Part shown: positions 1 to 8,761 of the stretch, piece after piece | How the letters are laid out: every line of letters begins with the position of its first letter | Numbering within the stretch: position 1 is the stretch's first letter | DNA from: an uncultured Bacteroidota bacterium | GTDB taxonomy: Bacteria; Bacteroidota; Bacteroidia; Bacteroidales; P3 | Reading direction: 5' to 3' | DNA length: 15,727 bases | NCBI GenBank assembly: GCA_900545215.1 | Contig: UQXW01000051.1 | Coordinates: 1 to 15,727, forward strand | Made by a program: the position numbers and the translations under genes | Notes under the pieces: generated by a model | Database searches by the model: none | What the model saw: only the letters and a program-made list of their open reading frames with translations | Told to the model about the DNA's origin: nothing

Positions 1-1412
1 TCTTTGCTTGCAGGAGCAATGTTGAGGCGGTCGCGGTATTTGGCAACGGTGCGACGCGATATGGCATAGTTCTTTTTCTGCAACAATTCCGCAAGTTCCT
101 CGTCCGTGTAAGGCTTTGCTTTGTCTTCGTTTTCTATTATCCCTGCAAGCTCGCTTCTTATGGCCTCCGCCGATACTTCTTCTCCCGAAGAGGTGTTCAC
201 GGAGTTGGAAAAGACATCTTTCAATTTGAAAGTACCGAAATGCGTCTGCACATACTTTTCGTTTGCCATGCGGGAAATGGTGCTTTCGCCGAATCCGGTC
301 ATCTGCCTTATGGTGTCGTACTTCATGGGTCTGAGTTTGGACTTGTCTCCGGTGAGAAAGTATTCGCGTTGATAGTCTATGATTGCCCCCATTATGCTTT
401 TGAGTGTCTGTTCACGCTGATTGAAGGCTTCGATGAAGGTTTTTGCGGACTCTATCTTGTCTTTCAAAAACTGTATCGTCCTGTCGTCCTTTTCCGGCTT
501 TTGTTCCAATCGGGCAAGCATTCGTTCCCCTTCCGGATTTACTTTAAGATGGCGACGATACGGGCGGTTGAGTGAAAATTCAATCTCTCCGTCGGCGGTC
601 TGTCGCACTATGAAGTCCGGTATTATGCCCATGTTATCCGTCGGAAGACTGTCCACATAGCCCGGTGCAGGGTTCAACTTATGTATTTTTTTGAGAGCTT
701 GGTTGAAAAGTTCCGGTTCGATGTTCAACCTCTTCCTTATCAAGTCGAACTGACGCTTGCATAGCAAATCCCAATGGTTTGTGATTATCTTTTCTGCCAA
801 AAGCGTTACTTCGTCGGTTGCTTCCATGCGTTCCAACTGCAACATAAGGCAATCCTTTATGTCTATCGCTCCGACGCCGGCAGGTTCAAACGTTCTGACG
901 AGCTTCCACACCTCTTCCACTTCCTCTATATTCAAATCTTCCCCCTTGTTCAAAAACCAATCATCGGCAATCGCTTCGGGACTTCTTCGCAAATATCCCC
1001 TCTCATCGATGTTGCCGATTATCATCTCCCCTATCTCGTATTTCTTTTCGCTGATATTGTTCAGGTGAAGCTGCTGCATAAGGTCGTCGATCAAAGAAGT
1101 GGAGGCAGAACGTTCCCTTTCGCCTCCTTCTTCCGATTTTACGACTCTATATATCTGCTCTCCGTCGTCCTGAAACCAGTTATCGACGTATTCTCCTTTG
1201 TGGCTGCGTTGTCCTTCGCGTTCCGTAAGTTCGAAATCGACAGGCTTCTCCTCTGCTTCCAGTTCCTGATCAAGATAAGGGTTGACCTGCTGCTCCTCCT
1301 CTATCCTTGCATCCAATTCCGAAAGCGGAACCTCCAACAATTGCCCGCAAAGCCGCTGAACGGGTGCGAGCCTCTGTTTCTGAATCTGTCGTAATCGCTG
1401 ACTCTGTGCCAC
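1..1412 (-). CDS. rpoN: RNA polymerase sigma-54 factor RpoN (partial, 3' end outside window)
   Basis: Sigma-54 directs core RNA polymerase to -24/-12 promoters and needs an AAA+ activator to open them. About 470 codons are visible with no internal stop. The Gln-rich N-terminal activator-contact region is at residues 1-20 (AQSQRLRQIQKQRL), the core-binding region contains FEPAGVGAIDIKDCL, the helix-turn-helix contains ESTISRMANEKYVQTHFG, and the RpoN box SRRTVAKYRD lies at residues 452-461. The last visible codons, LNIAPASK, are close to the usual C-terminus, so only a few residues should be missing. The start is GTG at 1412-1410: a TAA at 1427-1425 closes the frame four codons upstream and no ATG lies between. 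Translation from GTG gives the family's usual MAQ-x-x-RL opening. The gene lies 20 bp after asnS and probably shares its transcript. Family assignment is firm; the start is well supported. Confidence 0.96.
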   Translation of the reverse strand, partial: MAQSQRLRQIQKQRLAPVQRLCGQLLEVPLSELDARIEEEQQVNPYLDQELEAEEKPVDFELTEREGQRSHKGEYVDNWFQDDGEQIYRVVKSEEGGERERSASTSLIDDLMQQLHLNNISEKKYEIGEMIIGNIDERGYLRRSPEAIADDWFLNKGEDLNIEEVEEVWKLVRTFEPAGVGAIDIKDCLMLQLERMEATDEVTLLAEKIITNHWDLLCKRQFDLIRKRLNIEPELFNQALKKIHKLNPAPGYVDSLPTDNMGIIPDFIVRQTADGEIEFSLNRPYRRHLKVNPEGERMLARLEQKPEKDDRTIQFLKDKIESAKTFIEAFNQREQTLKSIMGAIIDYQREYFLTGDKSKLRPMKYDTIRQMTGFGESTISRMANEKYVQTHFGTFKLKDVFSNSVNTSSGEEVSAEAIRSELAGIIENEDKAKPYTDEELAELLQKKNYAISRRTVAKYRDRLNIAPASK

Positions 1413-1432
1413 AAGTCGCTGTTTTTAGCTTC

Positions 1433-2839
1433 CTAATAATTTGCGTTCTTCGGATAACGAGGGAACGGAATGACATCTCTTATGTTGCTCATGCCGGTTA
1501 CGAACAACAAAAGCCTCTCGAAGCCCAAGCCGAAGCCGGAGTGCGGTGCGGAACCGAAGCGTCGTGTATCCAGATACCACTGCATATCCTTTTCCTCTAT
1601 GCCTACTTCCGCCATTCTCGCCAAGAGCTTGTCTATGCTCTCCTCTCTCTGCGAGCCGCCTATGATTTCGCCTATCACGGGGAAGAGAACGTCCATTCCT
1701 CTGACTGTCTTGCCATCGTCATTCTGCTTCATGTAGAAAGCTTTTATCTCTTTCGGGTAGTCGGTCAGGATAACCGGTGCTTTATAGTAGTGTTCGACAA
1801 GGTATCTCTCGTGTTCGCTCTGCAAATCCACTCCCCAATGAACGGGATATTCGAATTTATGGTGCGATTTCTCCAACACGGCTATCGCATCCGTATAGGT
1901 CATTCTGATGAAATTGTGGGTTACGACGAAGTTCAAGCGTGCCAACAGTTCGTTGTCGTACATCTGCGTAAGGAACTCCAAATCCTCACGACAGTAAACC
2001 AAGGCGTAACGAACCAAGTACTTGATGAAATCCTCCGCAAGGTCCATGTTGTCCTCTATTTCGTAGAATGCCATCTCGGGTTCTATCATCCAAAACTCCG
2101 AAAGGTGTCTCGGCGTGTTGGAGTTCTCCGCACGGAATGTCGGACCGAAGGTATAAATCTTTCCGAGGCTCATCGCTCCGAGTTCTCCCTCCAACTGTCC
2201 GCTCACGGTAAGGGAAGTATGTCTGCCATAGAAGTCTTTGGAATAATCGACCTTGCCGTCCTCGGTGCGTGGAGGGTTTTCCAAATCGAGAGTCGTTACT
2301 TGGAACATCTCCCCCGCTCCTTCGCAGTCCGAAGCCGTGATAAGCGGTGAATGCCAATAGTAAAAGCCTCTGTCGTTAAAGTATTTGTGAATGGCATACG
2401 CCATTGCGTGCCTTATTCTGAACACTGCGGAGAAAGTATTCGTGCGTGGACGGAGATGAGCTATCTCTCTCAAAAACTCCAAACTATGTCCCTTCTTTTG
2501 CAAAGGATAAGTCGCAGGGTCTGCCTCGCCGTATATTTCTATCTCATCTGCCTGTATCTCCAAACTCTGACCCTTTCCCTGAGAAGCAACCAAGGTTCCC
2601 ACGGCTTTCAAGCATGCACCGGTGGTTATTCTCTTCATCAAATCCTCATCGAAAAGCGACATATCAGCCACTATCTGCAAATTATGTATGCAACTGCCAT
2701 CGTTCAAAGCGATGAACGACACATTTTTGTTTCCTCTTTTTGTTCTCACCCAACCTTTGACGCACACTCTGCTTCCTATCGGTTGTTCGTCTCCTTCTCT
2801 GAAAAGTTCTCTAAGTTCTGTTCGTTTTATGTTTTCCAT
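1433..2839 (-). CDS. asnS: Asparagine--tRNA ligase
   Basis: This class IIb aminoacyl-tRNA synthetase charges tRNA-Asn with asparagine in the cytoplasm, using ATP. The 468 residues match the family's usual length. An N-terminal OB-fold anticodon-binding domain covers about residues 20-105 (VCVKGWVRTKRGNKNVSFIALNDGS), followed by the catalytic domain. Motif 2 is at about 235-256 (FRAENSNTPRHLSEFWMIEP). Motif 3 is at 435-444 (GFGLGFERLL), followed by the near-terminal IPFPRYPKNANY typical of AsnRS. The Asn-type motif 2 separates it from AspRS and LysRS. It sits 24 bp downstream of manC and 20 bp upstream of rpoN, all co-directional, so it is probably transcribed from the promoter ahead of manC. 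I see no T-box or other leader for amino-acid control. Its start codon gives MENIKRTELRELF, a normal N-terminus. Confidence 0.97.
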   Translation of the reverse strand: MENIKRTELRELFREGDEQPIGSRVCVKGWVRTKRGNKNVSFIALNDGSCIHNLQIVADMSLFDEDLMKRITTGACLKAVGTLVASQGKGQSLEIQADEIEIYGEADPATYPLQKKGHSLEFLREIAHLRPRTNTFSAVFRIRHAMAYAIHKYFNDRGFYYWHSPLITASDCEGAGEMFQVTTLDLENPPRTEDGKVDYSKDFYGRHTSLTVSGQLEGELGAMSLGKIYTFGPTFRAENSNTPRHLSEFWMIEPEMAFYEIEDNMDLAEDFIKYLVRYALVYCREDLEFLTQMYDNELLARLNFVVTHNFIRMTYTDAIAVLEKSHHKFEYPVHWGVDLQSEHERYLVEHYYKAPVILTDYPKEIKAFYMKQNDDGKTVRGMDVLFPVIGEIIGGSQREESIDKLLARMAEVGIEEKDMQWYLDTRRFGSAPHSGFGLGFERLLLFVTGMSNIRDVIPFPRYPKNANY

Positions 2840-2863
2840 CGTTACCTGTGTTTTTCTGATTTT

Positions 2864-3967
2864 CTAAATAAACTCGCTGCCTTTCTCTATTTCCACGTCC
2901 GTGGTGAACTGTTTTATTCTCTGTTCCTCTCCCTTGCGGCACATCATCACCACACCTTCGCTCTCCACGACGATGTAATCCTCCAATCCCTGTACGACCA
3001 AGAGGCGTTCCTTTGGAACATGTACAAGGCAATTCCTGCAATCATACAACATGACATTGCTTCCCACAACGCTGTTGCCGTTCTCGTCCTTCGGAGAGAC
3101 ATTGTACAAAGCACCCCACGTACCTATGTCGCTCCAACCGAAGTCCGAAGGTATGACATAGACGTTATCCGCCTTCTCCATCACGCCGTAGTCTATCGAA
3201 ATGGACGGACAAATCGAATAAGCCTCCTCTATGAACGCCGCTTCCTTATCCGTATTAAGAACCTCCATGCCTTTGTTCAATACATCGGCAACCTCAGGCA
3301 AAAACTTGGCAAAAGCATTCTTTATCGCTTTGGCGGACCATACGAAAATGCCGGCATTCCAAAGAAAATCGCCGCTTTCCACGAAACTGCAAGCCATCTC
3401 ATACGCAGGTTTCTCGGTAAAGAGTTTCACCTTCTTTATTCCGCAATCACCTGTCGCACACATATTGTCCATGTATTGAATGTAACCATAGCCCGTGTTC
3501 GGATAAGAAGCCTTGATACCCAAGCAAATCAATACCTCCTGTCTTTCTGCCAGACGGAAACCCTTTTGTATTTGGGCAATGAAGTTATCCGTATCCATAA
3601 TCAGGTGATCGCTCGGCATGACAAGCACAAGAGCGTCCTTGCAACGGTTTTCTATCTTCGCCATGGCGTACGCAATGCAGGGAGCAGTGTTTCTCCTCAC
3701 CGGTTCGCAAAGGATATTGTCTTTCGGAAGGCTCGGAAGATTTTCCGAAACCAAATCGCTATACATTCCCGAAGTAACAACATAGATATTCTCCACCGGA
3801 CAAATCCTCTCCGCCCTCTTGTAAGCCGCCTGCAACAAAGTCTCGCCGGTACCTAAAACATCTATGAACTGCTTCGGTCTCTTGACACGCGACATTGGCC
3901 AAAACCTGCTGCCTATACCGCCTGCCATTATTATGCAAAAATTCTTTTCGCCCGAAATTTCTTTCAT
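2864..3967 (-). CDS. manC: Mannose-1-phosphate guanylyltransferase
   Basis: The enzyme makes GDP-mannose from GTP and mannose 1-phosphate, the donor for GDP-fucose and for mannose-containing surface glycans. The 367-residue protein carries the nucleotidyltransferase signature GGIGSRFWPMSR at residues 16-27 and PKQF at 31-34. Further on are PSDHLI, the sugar-phosphate loop TEKP, the NAGIF segment and GWSDIGTWGAL. It ends without the phosphomannose isomerase cupin domain of the longer bifunctional ManC/AlgA proteins, so only the transferase reaction is expected. A Bacteroides-type promoter sits 21-28 bp upstream, making this the first gene of the unit with asnS and rpoN. The specificity for GDP-mannose is inferred from overall family resemblance. 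The closest alternative would be another hexose-1-phosphate nucleotidyltransferase, but the WPMSR and PKQF pattern favours mannose. Confidence 0.92.
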   Translation of the reverse strand: MKEISGEKNFCIIMAGGIGSRFWPMSRVKRPKQFIDVLGTGETLLQAAYKRAERICPVENIYVVTSGMYSDLVSENLPSLPKDNILCEPVRRNTAPCIAYAMAKIENRCKDALVLVMPSDHLIMDTDNFIAQIQKGFRLAERQEVLICLGIKASYPNTGYGYIQYMDNMCATGDCGIKKVKLFTEKPAYEMACSFVESGDFLWNAGIFVWSAKAIKNAFAKFLPEVADVLNKGMEVLNTDKEAAFIEEAYSICPSISIDYGVMEKADNVYVIPSDFGWSDIGTWGALYNVSPKDENGNSVVGSNVMLYDCRNCLVHVPKERLLVVQGLEDYIVVESEGVVMMCRKGEEQRIKQFTTDVEIEKGSEFI

Positions 3968-3987
3968 GACACATCGTTTTCAGCCTA

Positions 3988-4020
3988 CAAAGATACGACA
4001 TATTTGCGAAACTCCGCAAC
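3988..4020 (-). promoter_or_regulatory. Bacteroides-type promoter of manC-asnS-rpoN
   Basis: Read on the minus strand, TATCTTTG (3995-3988) matches the -7 consensus TAnnTTTG exactly. GTTG at 4020-4017, 21 bp upstream, is a one-mismatch -33 element (TTTG). Transcription would begin around 3980, giving a leader of roughly a dozen bases before the manC ATG. The rest of the aroE-manC gap (3996-4120) shows no convincing terminator hairpin, so some read-through from aroE is possible. Confidence 0.7.
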
Positions 4021-4120
4021 TTACGCCCGAAAATATCCTCACACTTCCGAAAGCTATGCACCGCCTCGGATTTCCCCTGCCTGTATTACGCCGTTTCGGG
4101 AAATTCTTCCGGTGTTTCGT

Positions 4121-4870
4121 TCAATCGTTACGCCATATCGTCCACGCTTTGTCGGCTTGGAGGGTGAGCATGCGTAAACCGTTGGAGGTCGGACAATGTT
4201 TTGCGGCGGCTTGTTGCAGAAGCAGGGTTTGCGAAGGATTGTATATGAGGTCGAAGACGCACTGCGAGGCTTGCAGTTCGGAGGTGTCTATCGGCGGAAT
4301 GCAGTCTTCGTATGGGTGCATGCCGAGAGGCGTGGCGTTTATTATGAGACGATAATCCGAAAGAGTGGCATCGAGTTCGGCATAGCTTATATGCACTTCA
4401 TCTTCGAACGTCCGTCGGCTTGCAATGCGGTATGAAATGCCGTGTTTCTCCAAGACTTTGGCTATGGTCTGCGAAACGCCTCCGCTGCCGAGTATGACGG
4501 CGGTTTTTATTGCCGAAAGGTTGAAACTTTCCTCCAAGGAGGTTTCAAATCCGTAAAAGTCCGTATTGTATCCTTTCAATCGCGTTTTGCCGTTCTCTCT
4601 TATGACTTTCACGCAGTTCACATTACCGCACAATTCCGCCGAAACGTCCGAATAATCGAGGTACGGCAGGAAAGCTTTCTTGTATGGCATGGTAATGTTG
4701 AAGCCTTTCAGCTCGGGTGTTGCGGCAATATGCTTCAAGGCTTCTTCCACGGAGTTTTCTTCCCACAACTCGTAGTCCGCCTCTATGCCCTCTCGCGAAA
4801 ATTTTTCCCTGAAATATTTTTGTGAAAAGGAGTGTGCGAGCGGTTTCCCGACCAATGCGTACAACTCCAC
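4121..4870 (-). CDS. aroE: Shikimate dehydrogenase
   Basis: AroE reduces 3-dehydroshikimate to shikimate with NADPH, the fourth step of the chorismate pathway. The 249-residue length is slightly short but normal for Bacteroidota. The substrate-binding pair S14 and S16 lie in LAHSFS, the catalytic lysine is K64 in GFNITMPYK, N85 is in GNVNCVK, and the catalytic aspartate D104 is in YNTD. The nucleotide-binding glycine loop is GSGGVSQ at 128-134, followed by SRRT, where arginines usually contact the NADPH phosphate. NATPLGM at 178-184 and Q238 in GLRMLTLQA complete the family pattern. All expected active-site residues are present. The start lies 1 bp after the stop of the DedA gene, so the two are very likely co-transcribed and possibly translationally coupled. 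It is the last gene of the four-gene unit that begins at 8735. Confidence 0.95.
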   Translation of the reverse strand: MELYALVGKPLAHSFSQKYFREKFSREGIEADYELWEENSVEEALKHIAATPELKGFNITMPYKKAFLPYLDYSDVSAELCGNVNCVKVIRENGKTRLKGYNTDFYGFETSLEESFNLSAIKTAVILGSGGVSQTIAKVLEKHGISYRIASRRTFEDEVHISYAELDATLSDYRLIINATPLGMHPYEDCIPPIDTSELQASQCVFDLIYNPSQTLLLQQAAAKHCPTSNGLRMLTLQADKAWTIWRND

Positions 4871-4871
4871 T

Positions 4872-5612
4872 TTATTTCTTCTTTTTCTTGACCGCTTTGA
4901 ATACCAAGTAAGCCACGAATGCTATGCCCAGAACGAGCAGAACGTACGACAATTCATGACTGTATCGGTTTATGAGATCCTTGTTGCCATGTCCCACATA
5001 GCCGAGGACGGCAAGAATGATGTTCCAAACGCCTGCTCCCAAGGCTGTGAAGCCGATGAAGTTAACAATATTCATGCGGGCAAGTCCGGCAGGTATGGAA
5101 ATCAGCTGACGAATGCCGGGAACGAGCCTTCCGATGAAGGTGGAACTCTTGCCGTGTTTATCGAAGTATGCTTCTGCTTTTTCTATCTTCTCCTTGCTTA
5201 ACAGGCACATCTTTCCGAAACGGCTCTCTGCAAATTTGTAGATGATGGGACGCCCCAACCATAAGGCAAGGTAGTAGTTTATGATTGCTCCGACTATCGC
5301 TCCGAGGGTTGCAAAGACGACAACCAAAACTATATTCATGTTGCTGTCCTCTTCCAAAGCCTTATATGCGGCAGGAGGCACCACCACTTCAGATGGAAAA
5401 GGTATGAAACTGCTCTCTACCACCATGAGGAGAGTAACCGTTCCGTAGTTCATGTTATCCATGTACCAACCGCTCACTCTCTCGACAAGCGTTTCTTTTT
5501 CTTTTTGCGGTATCGTTGCCGCTTCTTCTCCACTTGTCTGAGCAGCAAGAGGCATGAAACCAATCAATGCAAGCATCGCAAAAACCGATGCTTTCTTCAT
5601 TCCGTCAATCAT
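4872..5612 (-). CDS. DedA-family (SNARE-associated/VTT) membrane protein
   Basis: DedA proteins are inner-membrane proteins; some members are known to flip lipid carriers such as undecaprenyl phosphate, and others support envelope homeostasis and resistance to cationic agents. The substrate here cannot be told. Seen in 246 residues are an N-terminal signal-like segment (KKASVFAMLALIGFMPLAAQ), the re-entrant loop ESSFIPFPSEVVVPP at 66-80, hydrophobic segments near 93-120 and 184-206, the second hallmark FIGRLVPGIRQLISIPAG at 159-176, a last membrane segment at 222-240 and a lysine tail. An acidic start such as MIDG before the KK-rich signal region is unusual. The internal ATG at 5600 gives a more classical MKKASVF start and would begin just after the TPR gene's stop, so the start is uncertain by four residues. 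The upstream choice overlaps the TPR gene by 8 bp. Confidence 0.9.
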   Translation of the reverse strand: MIDGMKKASVFAMLALIGFMPLAAQTSGEEAATIPQKEKETLVERVSGWYMDNMNYGTVTLLMVVESSFIPFPSEVVVPPAAYKALEEDSNMNIVLVVVFATLGAIVGAIINYYLALWLGRPIIYKFAESRFGKMCLLSKEKIEKAEAYFDKHGKSSTFIGRLVPGIRQLISIPAGLARMNIVNFIGFTALGAGVWNIILAVLGYVGHGNKDLINRYSHELSYVLLVLGIAFVAYLVFKAVKKKKK

Positions 5613-7290
5613 TTTCTTCCGTTTTTTTTGTCAGTTCTTTCAATTTGCGAACGCAGGCCTCGTTCTCCGTCAGTGAGGGAATGCGGTGTACGATTGCTTC
5701 CGCCGTATAATCCCTGTGCAAAATCATATCTTCCAAGATGGTGTATATATTCTCCTCGGAGCCGTATCCGCACAATAATATGTCTATCAACGCACACTCC
5801 AAGACGAACAAATCGTTCTCCGTGTCCTTGTCCATTGCGTCAAAAACCTCTGAAATCAACGACAACGCCTCATTACCCTTGTTGTTCTCCGCCATTTTCA
5901 TCGCCCACGAGGCTGCGACATAACTTCTATGCTTTTTGAAAAACTCCGCCGTTTCTCTCTCTTCGTTATCCTTGAATTGCGTCTTGACGGCTTGCTCGCA
6001 GCATTGTTCGTACATGCTTTGGTAAATCTCGTCTGCCTGTACCGAATCGCCGCAATCATAAAGCAGTTCGGCAAAAGTTATCCTGTGTCCGTAGTATTCG
6101 GGTTCTTCCTTTATCACCTGCATTGCCAAATGCAAAGCCTTGTTGGTTTCTCCCTTGAAAAGCAGACAACGAGCCATGAACATACGTATTTCTCCCTTGG
6201 AATAGAAACTGTCTCCGTCGCAAATCGGCATCGTCTTGTTCTTTTCCAAGACATCTTCGCACATTGCAAGGCATTTGTCATACCATTTCAAATAGATGGC
6301 AGTTTCGAAATACTCTCTCAGACAGGCTTTCCAAAATTCCGATAAACCGATACGCAACTTTCTATCCTGCACACGCTTCATTTCCGTTTCTATTTCGGGA
6401 ATGAGTTTATCTATCAGACTGCAAGTCTTCTCTTTATCGAGGTTCTTGATATGGATTTGCAAAATCTTACGTTGTATATCCAAGTCATGAGGGGCTATAC
6501 ATCGACAATAGTCGTATGCTTGTGCAGCCTTGTCATAATCCCTTGCCCTGACATGGAATTCGGCAAGCGTTTCCCAATAATCGCATGAGAAAGGGTTCTC
6601 TCTGACAAAGTATTCCATTGCCTCGAACACGCTTTCCTTGCTTGCGGGGTGCAGTCTGCAAAGCTCGGCTGCCACGGTCAGCAGATTATCCGACAACACC
6701 GTGTTCAAGAAAAGAAAATCCCCTGCCCCGTATGCCGAGACATCGTCATCATTCAAATGATTTTTATCTATGTTCAAAGCAAGGAGAACAAAGCGTTCAG
6801 CCTCTTTGAACCGCTTGCGGCGGATTGCAATCTCTGCCATCTTCTCGCAAATATATTCATTCTCGAAAGCAAGGTTCATTCCTTCGAGAAGTTGCATGGC
6901 TTCATCGCATCTGTTCATGCGGATAAGCACCTTGGCTTTCTGATAATCGAACAGGGAGGCTTCTCGCTCGTCGCGGCAGCAGGCTTTCTTCTTTGCATTG
7001 CTCAAAACCGTATATGCTTTCTCCGGCTCGGTTTGCGAAAGATATTCTGCCTTGCGAACGGTTATTTCGACATTGTCCGGATAAGTCTCGTCCGCCTTGT
7101 CGAGGGCTATCTTCAAGAGTATGTCGTCCGATTCCTCGGCAAGGAAATAGTCTATGATGTCCAACCAGTCGTCCATGTCGTAAAACATGGAGGATTCATT
7201 GTTCTGTACTTTTTTCGTAAAGTCTGCCACAAGGGAAAGCAACTCCTGCTCGTAGTCGAAGTCGTCCTGTTGGTCGAAATAGTCTGTCAT
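5605..7290 (-). CDS. Tetratricopeptide-repeat protein
   Basis: A 561-residue protein with no signal peptide or membrane segment, presumably a cytoplasmic scaffold. The N-terminus is acidic (TDYFDQQDDFDYEQELL). Helical pairs of TPR type follow, for example KAYTVLSNAKKKA, EAMQLLEGMNLAFENEYI, and the clearest unit DYWETLAEFHVRARDYDKAA with its continuation AYDYCRCIAPHD. More repeats lie near GETNKALHLAMQVIKEEPEY. Proteins of this layout are common in Bacteroidales genomes, and I know of no assigned function. I chose the ATG at 7290. The frame stays open for another 53 codons, but that extension lies inside the upstream gene and reads as low-complexity basic sequence (GQAGEGCGDQLRRKQQ). The gene follows the exported-protein gene by 20 bp and overlaps the DedA start by 8 bp, so its transcription with both is likely. 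Confidence 0.88.
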   Translation of the reverse strand: MTDYFDQQDDFDYEQELLSLVADFTKKVQNNESSMFYDMDDWLDIIDYFLAEESDDILLKIALDKADETYPDNVEITVRKAEYLSQTEPEKAYTVLSNAKKKACCRDEREASLFDYQKAKVLIRMNRCDEAMQLLEGMNLAFENEYICEKMAEIAIRRKRFKEAERFVLLALNIDKNHLNDDDVSAYGAGDFLFLNTVLSDNLLTVAAELCRLHPASKESVFEAMEYFVRENPFSCDYWETLAEFHVRARDYDKAAQAYDYCRCIAPHDLDIQRKILQIHIKNLDKEKTCSLIDKLIPEIETEMKRVQDRKLRIGLSEFWKACLREYFETAIYLKWYDKCLAMCEDVLEKNKTMPICDGDSFYSKGEIRMFMARCLLFKGETNKALHLAMQVIKEEPEYYGHRITFAELLYDCGDSVQADEIYQSMYEQCCEQAVKTQFKDNEERETAEFFKKHRSYVAASWAMKMAENNKGNEALSLISEVFDAMDKDTENDLFVLECALIDILLCGYGSEENIYTILEDMILHRDYTAEAIVHRIPSLTENEACVRKLKELTKKTEEND

Positions 7291-7310
7291 CTTGCTTTTT
7301 CTCTTTGTTT

Positions 7311-8735
7311 TCAGCGTAGTTCGACAGGTATCATGGCAACCCTGTACAACTTGTTGTTGCGGAAAATGACGTAAATGTTTCCCATATAGAACCAATGTCT
7401 GTTGCTTCCGTCGAAGTTGGTCTCCACATCCCTCTCCGGCTTGCCCCAAGACAGGTCTGCCATATCCATGGTCATGTCTTTTATCAGTTCCTTTTGCAAG
7501 ATGGCTTTATGAAAAGTGGGATAGGTATCCTTGTACTTCAACACCTTGTTGCCTTCCGCAAGGCAGAGGTCGAAACTCAAACGGTCGCCGAGATTGAAGT
7601 CCTCTCCGACGTAGAACTTCCGTCCTCTTTCATTCCTCATCAGCATTTGGAACTTGCCGTCCCTGACCACGAAATCCAAACAATGGAAGACATCGCCCTG
7701 TTTAATCGTTATGGGTCTTTTCCATCTCAAATCGATTACCGTCAACGGGAATTTGTCGCCTCTTACGACGAAATCCCTGTCCTTGTAGTACTCTCTCGCC
7801 CTCTTGTAGAACGCCTCTATCACGAAATGGAACTCGCCTCTTTCCTTCAAAGTGGGATACTTGTAATAGATGGTGTCTCTCCTGCCCTTCTCCACCAACT
7901 TCAAATACACATCCGTAAGGTTCTCCGCACTGTGGCACCAATCCGCCACGGTGAAAGTCTTGCCTGCCAAAAGCCTTGCCTTTCCTATCGGATAATCGGT
8001 GAAAGAATACTTGCGGCTGTCGTCATCGTAATTGTACAACTTGGCGCCGTTGAACAATCTGGCAATGGTCTCGTCCGTCACCACGGGCAGACTTATCTTG
8101 TGTCCGACCAATCGCATCGGCAGATGGGCGTAGTTGCTGTTCGTATCGTAATCCACTATCGAGACATCTTCGTTCGAAAACTTGTTCCTCGGGTATTGGT
8201 TCTTGTTCGCATTGAAATAGCTCATCGGAGTGAACGGAAAGTTGTAACGGTTGTAGAAGTTCTGATAGTTGTAAAAGATTGTGTCTCCGCTCGAACCGAC
8301 AACGAGTTTGAGAAAAGGGTATTGCATGTTCTTGAAGTCCCTTTTATCGTCCTCCGCCTTGTAAATCTTATTGAACGCAAACTGATCCGCAACATAGTCC
8401 GCAACCATGAACCACTCGCCTTTCAACTGTTGGATTTTCTCCTGCGGCATACGTTTGAGCTTGTAATACCTCACGCCCGTACGGTCTTCCTTTTCCGCTT
8501 TTGCAATGCCTCCGATGAAGAAATAATCCCTCAAAGCCGTGTCGGAAACGTCCTGCAAATACAGGGTCTGGCCGGTAAGAGCAAAAGGCTTGACCATGAA
8601 CTTCAAATGATTGTCGTAGTCCGCATAGTCGAAATCAGGCATGTTCCTGTACTGCCTCAACTGTGCAGACACCTCCGTGCAAACACCCGAAACGAAAATC
8701 CAAACCGCCAATCCGATTATTCTGCCGTATCTCAT
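7311..8735 (-). CDS. Exported protein of unknown function with internal beta-rich repeat
   Basis: A 474-residue protein that I do not recognise as a named family. It has an N-terminal signal peptide (RYGRIIGLAVWIFVSGVCTE, with probable cleavage after VSA near residue 24), so it should be periplasmic or outer-membrane associated. The mature part is rich in aromatic and charged residues and shows a repeated unit: residues 104-158 (LKGEWFMVADY, then LKLVVGSSGDTIFYNY) resemble 256-293 (LAGKTFTVADW, then LKLVEKGRRDTIYYKY). The C-terminus, DLSWGKPERDV followed by HWFYMGNIYVIF, resembles the short SmpA/BamE-like motif seen in many Bacteroidota exported proteins; that is inference from pattern only. 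It is the first gene after a promoter at 8762-8791 and leads the unit with the TPR, DedA and aroE genes. The start fits both the signal peptide and the promoter position. Confidence 0.85.
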   Translation of the reverse strand: MRYGRIIGLAVWIFVSGVCTEVSAQLRQYRNMPDFDYADYDNHLKFMVKPFALTGQTLYLQDVSDTALRDYFFIGGIAKAEKEDRTGVRYYKLKRMPQEKIQQLKGEWFMVADYVADQFAFNKIYKAEDDKRDFKNMQYPFLKLVVGSSGDTIFYNYQNFYNRYNFPFTPMSYFNANKNQYPRNKFSNEDVSIVDYDTNSNYAHLPMRLVGHKISLPVVTDETIARLFNGAKLYNYDDDSRKYSFTDYPIGKARLLAGKTFTVADWCHSAENLTDVYLKLVEKGRRDTIYYKYPTLKERGEFHFVIEAFYKRAREYYKDRDFVVRGDKFPLTVIDLRWKRPITIKQGDVFHCLDFVVRDGKFQMLMRNERGRKFYVGEDFNLGDRLSFDLCLAEGNKVLKYKDTYPTFHKAILQKELIKDMTMDMADLSWGKPERDVETNFDGSNRHWFYMGNIYVIFRNNKLYRVAMIPVELR

Positions 8736-8761
8736 ATTCTCTCTTTCAAAATTTCGTTTGG

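Noticed and set aside
1307..3856. Two plus-strand open frames of 347 and 501 codons
   Set aside because: They are antisense to asnS and manC, which are unmistakable by their motifs. The same avoidance of TTA, CTA and TCA explains them.
7291..7449. Extended N-terminus (53 residues) for the TPR protein
   Set aside because: It lies within the 3' end of the upstream gene and reads as low-complexity sequence; the ATG at 7290 gives the usual acidic TPR-protein start.
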